Assembly: GCA_039720395.1 (NCBI GenBank)
Contig: CM077828.1
Coordinates: forward strand, 18,512,264 to 18,576,263
Source: Liquidambar formosana
Lineage: Eukaryota > Streptophyta > Magnoliopsida > Saxifragales > Altingiaceae
Length of the DNA: 64,000 nt
Direction: 5' to 3'
Position numbers and translations under genes: made by a program
Notes under the pieces: model-generated
Databases searched by the model: none
Told to the model about the DNA's origin: nothing
The model's input: the letters and a program-made list of their open reading frames with translations, nothing else
Part shown: piece after piece, positions 55,754 to 64,000 of the stretch
How the letters are laid out: each line of letters opens with the position of its first letter
Position numbering within the stretch: position 1 is the stretch's first letter

Positions 55754-58255
55754 TTACTGATCAGGATCACACTCGGGTGCATCAGTTTGTTCGGGACTGG
55801 ATAATCTTGGGATCTTAGTTTTGAGGTTTTTCATAGTTGGAGCTGAATGCCCAGTGTATTCAGTTAAGAAGCATTCCCGAGCTACAGCTTGACTTCCTTT
55901 GATCTCCATTATTCCCTCGGGACAAGGGAAACGAATTGACTGATGATATGAGGAAGGCACAGCTCGAATCGCGTGGATCCAAGGCCGACCCAATATGACA
56001 TTGTAAGCTGACCGCTCCCGGATCACGATAAAAGTTTCCATCGTCTGCACTGAACCTGCCCGGACTGCCAATGTAATTTCACCAAGGGGAAGAGTTGTGT
56101 TGCCATTAAAAGCTCTCAAATTGACATGAGAAAGTTGGAGGCTAGATTCTTCTAGTCCAAGTTTTTCGAAGAGCCTTTGAAACATAACATTTACTGAAGC
56201 CCCGTTGTCAACGTAGACCTTCCCGACGTCATAATTGGCTATCAGCATGCGAATCACCAAAGCATCATTGTGTGGGTGCTGCACTCCAGAACTGCAATCG
56301 TCCTCCTTGAAGAAAAGAGTTTTTTGACTGGAGCCCTCATTTGATGGAACTAAAGTTGGTTCACTTGTCACCTCGTTAATTTCTACGGCATGACAAGCTT
56401 TTCGATACTGGGCCCGCAGTTGGTTGGCTGAAAGGGCAGTTGACTTGTACCCTCCCGTGATGACATCAATTGTTCCCAATACTTTTTGTTGCTTGATCTG
56501 TGCATTTTTTGGGTCAGGAATCTTTTTCCCGGACTGAGCAGCTTTCTCTCCCCGATCTATGAATTCGTTGAGCTTGCCTTCTTTTGCCCAAGTTTCTAAC
56601 TTGTACTTCAGAGTTCTGCAATTTTCAGTCATGTGACCATGGTCTTTGTGGTAACCGCAATACAATTTTTTATTTCTCTTCTCGGGGTCTTGGACCATTG
56701 GCCTTGGTTTTTCGAAAAAATCTCTATCTTCAATTGCCTTCAGGACTTTGTAAATTGGTAGGGTGAATACTGTAAGAATGGCTTGGTTCGGGTTGCTTGT
56801 TCCCCTGGTTCGATCATCCCGGGATTGATTTCTATGAGTTCGGGAATCCTTTTTCCTCTCTTCAGATTTGTTCTGTTTCGTATTGGACTTGCAGTATACA
56901 TCATCTAGCTCGGCATACTTCCCAATAACGTGGAGCAGTTTTGAGAGCTGCTTTGGAGGATTTAAGGTGAGTTCACTGAACAATAGGGACGGTTTCTTCA
57001 ACCCGAGGCAGAAGAGATCCATGTCATTCTTTTCTACAGCATCATCAATCTCATTGTAAATTTCCCAAAACCGTTGTGAATATTCCCGAATTCCCTCGTC
57101 ATGCTTCTGTCTTACTTCATACAAATTCTGCATGGTTTTCGCGAATTTGCAGCTCGTAATGAAACGATTTTTGAATAGCCTGCTCAGTTTGGTCCAACTG
57201 TTGATGGATTTGTCCGGAATTTTAGCCCACCATTTCAAAGCTACTTCCCCCAGGCTCATAGGAAAAATCTTGCACAAAAAACCCTCGTTCCCCATATACA
57301 ATGACATACGTTGCAGATAATAATTCAGATGATGAACAGGGTCTATGGAAAGTGTGTAAGGGGTAAAAGTAATTTCAGAATAACCTCGAGGGATTGGTGT
57401 GAGCTGTATCCACTTTGAGAACGGTGAACGGACTATGGCCGAGCTATGAGTTCGATCTGGATGCTCCTCGTAGTGATTACAGAACCTTTTTGAAATACCG
57501 AACTCACCATGAACCAGAGATCGGGAGCGTTTTTGATGGCCCTTCATTGAATGGTGTTCCCACTCTCGATCTGCAGACCTTGATCGACGATGAATTTTTT
57601 CAGCCCTGTGCTCTCGAGCTCTACTGTCAGCTCCATAATGATGCTCGGATCTTCCTGAACACCTTTGGCTATAAGCTCGTAGAGTGTTGTTGTCCCGAGC
57701 TCCGTAGTTCCTGTGCTCAGGAGTCTTTCTTTCTGCAATTGGTGATTTGTATTTTGCTTCCTGGTCAAAATGATAAGGATAAGAATGCCTATTTCTGGCC
57801 GAATTATCCGGGTGGTGTGAGTTGTTTTGGCGATTGGTATGACTTGCTGCCTCTAACTCTGGTGTTTCCCCTTGTGCGACTGTACGATGGATGTGACGGC
57901 GATAACTCTGTTCCACCGCTAAACGTTCGAGCTGAACTGCTTGGATCTGATTTTGCATGGTGGCCAGCAGTTCAACCACCACCGCGGAGTTGGGGTTGTT
58001 AGCCATTGCCCGATTATAAAGGGCTCGTAAGCCTGGTTGGTCATCCAAAGTCTGCAGGATGGCCGAAATCTCTGGAGAGACTTGATGGGAGGACGGTGGC
58101 GGAAAACCAATGGGCGGAGGTGGTAGTGCTGCCACCGTCGTTGTGTGCGGAAGAATCAGTCGTGTTCCACCATTTCCCCCGGTTGTTGTGTCATTCCTGG
58201 TGAAGGTTGCTCCAGATCTGGTCCGACCTAAGGTGGTCGGAGGTAGTGATGCCAT
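55754..58255 (-). CDS. Tat Gag-protease (833 codons)
   Basis: Open frame from MASLPPTTLGRTRSG; the start was chosen because upstream codons run into the LTR at 58288. An Arg/His/Ser-rich N-terminal third is followed by a Retrotrans_gag domain (PVHHLNYYLQRMSLYMGNEG through LKWWAKIPDKSINSW to FWEIYNEIDDAV), then a zinc-knuckle-like YCGYHKDHGHMTENC. The aspartic protease has VYVDNGASVNVMF (active Asp in the DNGAS form) and YNVILGRPWIHAI. It forms virus-like particles and processes the polyprotein. The frame is intact for 2.5 kb. A + strand frame over 57415-58002 is its shadow. Confidence 0.95.
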   Translation of the reverse strand: MASLPPTTLGRTRSGATFTRNDTTTGGNGGTRLILPHTTTVAALPPPPIGFPPPSSHQVSPEISAILQTLDDQPGLRALYNRAMANNPNSAVVVELLATMQNQIQAVQLERLAVEQSYRRHIHRTVAQGETPELEAASHTNRQNNSHHPDNSARNRHSYPYHFDQEAKYKSPIAERKTPEHRNYGARDNNTLRAYSQRCSGRSEHHYGADSRAREHRAEKIHRRSRSADREWEHHSMKGHQKRSRSLVHGEFGISKRFCNHYEEHPDRTHSSAIVRSPFSKWIQLTPIPRGYSEITFTPYTLSIDPVHHLNYYLQRMSLYMGNEGFLCKIFPMSLGEVALKWWAKIPDKSINSWTKLSRLFKNRFITSCKFAKTMQNLYEVRQKHDEGIREYSQRFWEIYNEIDDAVEKNDMDLFCLGLKKPSLLFSELTLNPPKQLSKLLHVIGKYAELDDVYCKSNTKQNKSEERKKDSRTHRNQSRDDRTRGTSNPNQAILTVFTLPIYKVLKAIEDRDFFEKPRPMVQDPEKRNKKLYCGYHKDHGHMTENCRTLKYKLETWAKEGKLNEFIDRGEKAAQSGKKIPDPKNAQIKQQKVLGTIDVITGGYKSTALSANQLRAQYRKACHAVEINEVTSEPTLVPSNEGSSQKTLFFKEDDCSSGVQHPHNDALVIRMLIANYDVGKVYVDNGASVNVMFQRLFEKLGLEESSLQLSHVNLRAFNGNTTLPLGEITLAVRAGSVQTMETFIVIRERSAYNVILGRPWIHAIRAVPSSYHQSIRFPCPEGIMEIKGSQAVARECFLTEYTGHSAPTMKNLKTKIPRLSSPEQTDAPECDPDQ

Positions 58256-58266
58256 CTTTCGCGATG

Positions 58267-58284
58267 GTTCCCACAGATGGCGCC
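58267..58284 (-). other. Tat primer-binding site
   Basis: On -, ATT separates the 5' LTR end from TGGCGCCATCTGTGGGAA, beginning TGG as expected for pairing with a tRNA 3' CCA. This sequence type is common in plant Ty3/gypsy Tat-like elements. The tRNA was not identified. Confidence 0.8.
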
Positions 58285-58287
58285 AAA

Positions 58288-58939
58288 TTGTACGGGGTAT
58301 TTTCCGTACAATGGATGCTGGTTCTTCCGAGCAGAGTTGCGCCCCCACCAATGAACTTGCCTGCACACAGTAAACACACCGTTAAGGGATGACCGGAGTG
58401 AGTCCGGTCGTCTCCTCTCCGATGCTGAAGTTAGTCGACTGTATATAGCTAAAGGGAGGGTTTTAGACTAGGGTTTTTGTGTACAGCTTACCTTCCTTAG
58501 GCTTAGAATTGTTCTATTTATATCTGTACCTTTATCTAACCATGGTTTGGTTAGATGGCGGTTTTCCTCTGGTTGAGCTTAACCTGGGTTCTATTGATAA
58601 CTGTGTGACTAGGGTCAAAGCTGACCATAGTCAGCTTTGAACCGTAATTAGAATAACCGCCTGCCCGTTTGTTACGCAATAGTTGTTTTACTCACTTGTT
58701 TCCTTCATGCAGGGCTTGAATCTGTTTACTCACTTTAGTTCGTGATCAAAGGAGTTCGAGCTGGCTTAGCTGTCATGGCTGGTCATTCGGATCCTGACCA
58801 TCAGCTCGGGGAATAATGACTAATGGCAGTTTACCGTGCTGATATGCATTGAGCTCGTGATTCTTATTTTGTATGTTGCCGGAACCACCAGTTCGTGACT
58901 AAGAAGGGTAAAATGTTCAGCTCGGGATTTATCCACACA
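58288..58939 (-). repeat. Tat element 5' LTR
   Basis: 652 bp. It contains the - strand promoter with TATAAATAG (complement of 58514-58522), which should drive gag-pol. It differs from the 3' LTR at about 12 positions, mostly C/T or G/A transitions, as expected for methylated CpG decay. Confidence 0.94.
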
Positions 58940-58944
58940 CTATA

Positions 58945-59673
58945 TATCCTCTTTCTTTACTTTTTTTTTTTTTTTTTCAAATTGAAGATAGAAAATGAGG
59001 GGCATCTTGGTATTAAATTTATTTTTGGTTTATTATTCAAATTTGTGAGTTGTCATGTTGTCATATCATTTGAAATGTTATTTTGAAAAAAAATAAAAAT
59101 AAAAATAATAATAATTAGGACAAGTAGCATTTTCTGATTAAGTTTAACTCCCATATTTAACGAGCACATGCAGAGTAGTTCTTTTGTTACGTGATGATAT
59201 ATAATTCATTTCAAGATAAAGCCCCACAATCTAATCAACCTATTTAAGATAACAATTGTTTCAATTATTTCTAATTGAACTCCAGGGCAAAAAAAATTTG
59301 GATGGCCAATTTTAATTACTTTGTTTTGTCTTAAAAATGCTATAAAGTCTAAATTTTTTCCTATTCCCAACAGTCTTAATTCTTTCGCAACTTGTAAGGG
59401 TAACAGAGATACCTAATTATTTATTTATTAATGATTACAGGTATCTTAAGTTTTATTCCTAGCAACATGTATAATTTAGTAGTGAGAGGTGGAAATTCAA
59501 ATTTACAACCCTATGAAGTTGATTGCGTGATTAGACTTTAGGTGTACTCTTTAGACTTCATCGTTTCAAATCTTCATAGAGATCATTTACTTGTGTGGGT
59601 TTAAGACATCTTACATATGTCATTAGGGGAATAGTCTAGAATTCTAGATTGAAACCTTAGGTTTGGACTCAAA
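58945..59673. other. Flank right of the Tat element
   Basis: AT-rich intergenic sequence with a T run at 58961-58978. No gene, RNA or clear element recognised. Confidence 0.5.
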
Positions 59674-59678
59674 CTAAT

Positions 59679-60307
59679 TGTGCGGTCAAGAATTTGGACC
59701 GAGCACAAGTCGATAGGATGGAGTTGCTTCACGGCGGTGATCAACCTATAATCAGAGAAAACACAGTTGTCAGAGGTCGACCAGAGTGTGTCCGGCCAAA
59801 ATCCCTCCAATGCTTAAGTCAGATTACTATAAGAGCTAGAGAGAGAAAAGTGGTACTGTATGTATGATTAGATCATACCTTGTGACCTTTTTGCATTGTT
59901 CTATTTATAGTTCAATGTAGATCTAACCATGGTAAGGTTTGATAACAATTTGGGTTGAGTCAAGCTTTATCATGGTTAAGCTTGTAACTGCCTCATCCGA
60001 GTTAGTTAGCTGTGCCTTAGTTCTCACCATGATCTGAATAACTGATTCCTCGTTTGTTACAGAAGTTGTTTAGACATGTGCCTCATCGTTGACGTAGCTC
60101 GGCCCATGAGTCGGGGCCACTGAGTAATCTGGGTTGTGCAGGATTTATCGGGTCACTTGTTGAGTGGGTGGATAATGTTTTGGGTGTCAAACCTGATGGT
60201 TCGAGGAATATACCCATTTTCCCGCGATTCTAGTTCTCGACCCGACTTGGCACCTCGGTGGGGTTCTTTTGATTCCCAAATTGGGAACCTTGGGATGTAT
60301 CCACACA
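59679..60307 (-). mobile_element. Diverged Tat-related solo LTR, TSD CTAAT
   Basis: Starts TGTGCGGTCAAG and ends ATCCACACA on +. CTAAT flanks at 59674-59678 and 60308-60312. Internal landmarks align with the Tat LTR: GTGTGTCCGGCC / GTGAGTCCGGTC, ATGCTTAAGTCAG / ATGCTGAAGTCAG, GTTCTATTTATA, and ATCTAACCATGG. Many differences show an older insertion of a sister family. Confidence 0.9.
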
Positions 60308-60326
60308 CTAATCTTATGCATGACAT

Positions 60327-61157
60327 AGGGCTACAAATGAGTTAAGCTGCTTATTAATAGCTCGTGAGAAAACTTGTTAAGGGTTCAGTTTGAGCTCGAT
60401 CAATTAATAAACGAGTCAAGTTCAAGCCTGAATTCTAAGGTTTTTTAGTAAATGAGTCAAGCTTCGTTTAGGATTGTGAACAAGTTCGTTAAGAGTTTGA
60501 TGAGAAAGTTGTTTAGGGGCTCGATAAGAAGCTTCGTTTAAGCGCTTATGAATGGGGGCATAATTATCGCACTATATATTTTGGCGTGAAAGAGATACTT
60601 ATTTCCTAATAGTGGATGCTTGATACTTTTACTTATCATAATAAATTTTTGGCGTGAAAAAAATACTTCTTTTATAGGATCCAATAGAAGTATGATGTCA
60701 TAATAATAACTAGTTTTGAAGTATATATAAGTGTTATGGTGTGCTCCAAGCTTCTAGCTAATAACTTTAGTTTTTTTTTAAAAGTTTATTGCAACCTTTA
60801 TTTAATATTATTGAAAACAATTATGGTCTTATGAGATTTTGATATTGAGTTCTTTGTGCTTTATACTTGGATGATGTTTTTTATTGTTAATTTCTTGGTT
60901 TTTGCTTAGGATGACGTGTTTTTTATGTTTTATGTTTGAGATTATGATGATTTTAACCCACTTATCCAGACAAACAAAAAAGGGAAAAAAAAAAAAAATC
61001 TAAACGAGCCAAACTCAAACTCAGCTCGAGCTTGAAATTTAAGCTCGTTAAAGAACTCGATTCATTTATTCATAAATAAGCTTTTAACAAGCCATGAGCT
61101 TTTAACAAGCCATGAGCACTCTAAAACTCAGCTCAGCCAAGGTCGTTTGCAGTCTTA
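60327..61157. mobile_element. Possible TIR element rich in AGCTCGAG motifs
   Basis: GGGCTACAAATGAGTTAAGCT at the left resembles the inverse of the right end (AGACTGCAAACGACC...GGCTGAGCT). Both arms are rich in 'AGCTCG' and 'AACGAG' as in the segment at 31900-32130. No transposase or convincing target duplication, so an old MITE-like element is a guess. Confidence 0.4.
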
Positions 61158-61371
61158 TCCAAACCTTCCGTTTACGAGGAATTTCATCTTTGATTTTCTC
61201 ATTCTTGTGTTAGGACTTGGATAAACCGTAGAAATGAACTGTGGCGCTTAACCTCTGAAAAGGTAGTTGGGCACTCGGTTGGGTTCAGTGCCTTAACCTT
61301 AGCCTATCCTCTCAACAAGACAACAACCCAACTCCCACTACAGTTCTCTCGCTTCGCCACCGTCTTTTTCA
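61158..61371 (+). promoter_or_regulatory. 5' UTR/promoter of the CCR4-like gene
   Basis: Short stretch before the ATG at 61372. CT-rich near the start (CTCTCGCTTCGCCACCGTC), as in plant 5' UTRs. No clear TATA box. Confidence 0.45.
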
Positions 61372-63057
61372 ATGGGCTGCGACACTTGGTCATGGTTCTG
61401 CGCGCGCGCGCTCTTGACGTCGACCACAACGAGGTCGAGCTCCTTCAAGCGCCGACTCCTCTTGTGCAAACCCACCATCACCTGCTGCATCACTGGTCCC
61501 ACAGATTCTTCATCATCATCCAGCCGTATATGCTACGATTCTCCGCCGGAGCTTATCCGCCACTGGGTCAAAGGTGATCCTCCACTTGCATCTCAAGGTA
61601 TATATATACAAATTACGTGAATTATTTTGATTTATCTTGATTGTACGTTTGGGTGCTGAGAAATCGTAGGAAAAGGAATGAAAATTCTAAATTCTAAATG
61701 TTATAACTGGGATTGCCTGTTGTTTGATTCCATGTTTTTTTTTTCCTGCAATTTCTCAGCTACCAAACGGAGCGTTAAATTCTTTTTACACATGAATTGA
61801 AAATTGATTTACTTGGTTTGCGTGGTTTAGATATTTACTGTTGTGTTGTCATAAAATTTATTCAAGTTTTTACGGTTAAAGCCTACAGGATGGTTTGGTT
61901 GCTGAGAAATCGGTGGAAAAGAAAGCGGAACTTGAAATGTTAAACTACTATTTTTTCCCCACTAGAATTTCCCAGAAGCCAAGTGGATTATTATTATTAT
62001 TAGTTTTTATTTTATGGTTTGAATTCGGAAAGATGTGATTTAGTTTTGGTGAATTTGATTCTGTGTGCTTCAGGAAAATACGCATGTCTTTTGCATGACT
62101 ATTGTGCATATTATGCCGCATTCATGGCAACTAATTTGATAACGTTTGAAAAAAATGAGGGTTGATTTAATTCTTTGTTTTTGGATTTTGAATACTCCAG
62201 AAAGATTCACAGCTGTGTCGTATAACATATTGGGGGATAAAAATGCTTCAAAGCACAGAGATATGTATCCAAATGTCCCTTCTTTTTACATGAAATGGAA
62301 CCGCCGGAAGGAGGTCATATGCGATGAACTCATTGGATGGAACCCAGATATCATCTGCTTGCAAGTAAGTGTTTTTTTTTTTTTTTTTTTTTTTTTAATA
62401 AATGTTTATATACCCCCCCCCCCCCCTTTTTTTTTTTTGTTACTAAGGCTCTGTTTTGACTTGGAAAGCACAACAGAAGGGAAAGGAAAAGGCTAAAGAT
62501 TGCTTACGAATGGATTCCTTTCTTAAGTTTTTTTAAAGATTTTCCTTTCCTTTCTCTGATTTCCCAATGGAGGCTAAGGTTGTTATTTCCTGAAACTCAA
62601 GTAGAAGTTGAAACTTATGTGCATTGGTGTGATTTTGATAGGAGGTGGACAAGTATTTTGATCTTTTGAACATTATGGAGAAAGAAGGATATGCCGGTTC
62701 TTATAAGGTTAATTTTCTAATTTAGGTCAATTTGTATTTTTAGACGTACATAATCATATATAGCTCCATTTGAGTTATTTTGGAAGAATTCTGACTTTCT
62801 AAGTCACTTATGTGTCATGATAGAGACGTACTGGAGATGCTGTTGACGGTTGTGCTATGTTTTGGAAAGCCAATAAGTAAGAAAATTAATTTCGGCATTT
62901 TGTTTACTTTATTTTTCTCCTTGAAGGAATCACTGGGTTTATTAGATCAAATAAACTCTTATGCCATTGTTTCAGATTTCGGTTATTAGAGGAAGAGAGC
63001 ATTGAATTCAAGGGATTTGGTCTTCGTGATAATGTTGCTCAACTTTCTGTTTTCGAG
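61372..63057 (+). CDS. CCR4-like deadenylase (EEP family), first five exons
   Basis: Homologue of plant carbon catabolite repressor protein 4 homologues, most like the CCR4-3 type: poly(A) 3'-exonucleases of the endonuclease/exonuclease/phosphatase fold. Exons 61372-61597, 62201-62364, 62642-62707, 62824-62876 and 62976-63057 join with consistent phases through GT-AG introns. The 75-codon exon 1 is Ser/Thr/Arg-rich and could be an organelle-type presequence or a variable N-terminus. The EEP core starts RFTAVSYNILGDKNASKH (catalytic Asn region), continues MKWNRRKEVICDELI and NPDIICLQEVDKYFDLL (catalytic Glu in QEVD), then RRTGDAVDGCAMFWK and FKGFGLRDNVAQLSVFE. The rest of the domain, including the conserved GNIHV and GDFN motifs, must lie right of the window or in unfound exons. 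Confidence 0.92.
61646..61769. mobile_element. Short MITE in CCR4-like intron 1
   Basis: Ends CGTTTGGGTGCTGAGAAAT and, inverted, CGTTTGGTAGCTGAGAAAT enclose about 85 bp. A second, poorer relative starts at about 61892 (TGGTTTGGTTGCTGAGAAAT). No target duplication established. Confidence 0.6.
62379..62440. repeat. T/C/T homopolymer cluster after exon 2
   Basis: About 25 T, then 14 C, then 11 T, starting 8 bp inside the intron after exon 62201-62364. Length is likely to vary between reads. Confidence 0.85.
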
Positions 63058-64000
63058 GTATTTAATTATAAATATCCATTGATATCTTGAGTGATTAATT
63101 AAACAGTCTATTGATATTTTGAGTTTCACTTAACCTTTAAAAAAAGAAAAAGAAATGTAAGGATATATTTAGTGTATAGCTTACAATCTTAGAAAATACA
63201 TTTCCCAAACCCAGCACAAGAAGGGCTGCATCAACAGCCACCTAAATCTATAGCAAAAACCTTATGCATGAATTCTTATCCTTTTACAGTGTCAAACGAC
63301 TCAAACAGTTGAGGTTAGCGTTTGTAGATTGATAAGTCATAATTTTTTATTGTGCAAAGTTTAAAATATAAATTTTCAAGTTTGATAAATTTTGATGAGA
63401 AGCTTATATATCTGCATCAAAATTAGTTTCGAGTCACATGTAATTTTGTTTTACCACTTTGGTAATTCAGTACTCAAGTTTATCTATGTTATCGCTCCCA
63501 ATTCTACATTGAGGACCACTGCAAGGGAAACTCTCTTAAATGATGAACTGTATAGCAAAAAACGCTATGAAACTGACTGTGTGTGAAAGGAAATTTTTAC
63601 TTCATGTTTAGTTGGCTAAAGAATGCATACTATGTTCCCCCCACTACCCCCTAAGGTCTGTCAATTCATTTGCACTATTCTTTTTTCAGCTGGTTGTTTC
63701 AGGAGTTCTCCCAGATAGAAGCAAACAAAAAATGGCCAATGTAGACACTAGACACTTAGGCATCTTAAAATCATAGCGAGAACAAGAAACCATGATTTTG
63801 TTGCTGATCTGCAATTATGAGAATATTTTCATGTGAATCTTCTCACCTAAAGCTTAATGTTTGCACCCTTTTATATTAAAGAAAACCTGTTGGGATATAC
63901 CATTTGTATATGTGTAATGCTAAATCTCAAAATTGGCCTAACACATATGATGATGATTTAACATTACAGAAATCCAGCTGCCTAGGTGCTTACTGCCACT
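63058..64000 (+). other. CCR4-like intron 5 and right edge
   Basis: Mostly AT-rich intron. A possible exon starts at 63690 after ATTCTTTTTTCAG and reads LVVSGVLPDRSKQKMANVDT in the right phase, but it meets TAG at 63774-63776 and lacks family motifs, so I did not join it. Confidence 0.45.

Larger units (their letters stand above)
38667..58939 (-). mobile_element. Tat-lineage Ty3/gypsy LTR retrotransposon with nested insertions
   Basis: Flanked by CTATA (38662-38666 and 58940-58944). The LTRs are 38667-39317 (3') and 58288-58939 (5'), differing by about 12 substitutions by eye (roughly 1.8%). Order on the - strand: 5' LTR, primer-binding site, gag-pro, pol (RT, RNase H, second RNase H, integrase), tandem 55-bp repeats, an antisense gene on +, 3' LTR. 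The second RNase H and the antisense gene are known hallmarks of the Tat lineage. Two later LTR elements are nested in it (39462-47801 and 53372-54939). Without them the element is about 10.4 kb. Confidence 0.95.

Noticed and set aside
57415..58002. 195-codon + strand ORF
   Set aside because: It is the reverse-strand shadow of the well-supported Gag-protease frame (58255-55754).

Overview
This is nuclear DNA from a flowering plant. Genes are split by long AT-rich introns with GT-AG splice sites, the deduced proteins match plant families residue by residue, and most of the window is plant-type transposable elements (LINEs, a SINE, hAT and Mutator-like MITEs, a Helitron, Tat-lineage Ty3/gypsy elements). 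Protein similarity and repeat content suggest a eudicot with a mid-sized to large genome. I cannot name the species.

Three host genes can be rebuilt by joining exons. (1) ACTIN-RELATED PROTEIN 4 (ARP4, + strand, exons at 1030-21400) is complete except for its first exon, which lies left of the window. Eighteen exons join in frame into 410 codons plus stop. (2) A chloroplast ClpS1-type N-recognin (- strand, 33414 down to 23395) is complete in three exons and 157 codons. It converges on ARP4, with about 2 kb between their 3' ends. (3) A CCR4-like endonuclease/exonuclease/phosphatase-family deadenylase (+ strand, from 61372) shows its first five exons and then leaves the window.

The introns of ARP4 and CLPS1 are swollen by insertions, many with target-site duplications (TSDs) readable in the sequence: hAT elements with 8-bp TSDs, Mutator-like MITEs with 9-bp TSDs, a tRNA-derived SINE with a 12-bp TSD nested in a hAT element, a Helitron, a Stowaway MITE, and 5'-truncated LINEs with 11-16 bp TSDs.

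Between CLPS1 and the CCR4-like gene lies a nested LTR-retrotransposon complex of about 25 kb. Its core is a Tat-lineage Ty3/gypsy element on the - strand (38667-58939, TSD CTATA). It has gag-pro, pol with an extra archaeal-type RNase H, and an antisense gene with spliceable introns between pol and the 3' LTR. A non-autonomous gag-only LTR element (39462-47801, TSD CGCGC, nearly identical LTRs) is inserted near its 3' LTR, and a solo LTR (53372-54939, TSD GGTCT) interrupts its reverse transcriptase. A second, diverged solo LTR related to the Tat LTR sits at 59679-60307 (TSD CTAAT).

The left 4.5 kb of the complex occurs twice in tandem (33782-38282, and 38283-51240 without the nested element). 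The first copy differs mainly by small deletions, so it may be an assembly artefact rather than a real duplication.

No CRISPR, operon or bacterial-type system is present. The most interesting items are the spliced antisense gene of the Tat element, arrays of a CGTACG palindrome in two related LTR families, the readable insertion chronology, and the suspicious tandem copy.
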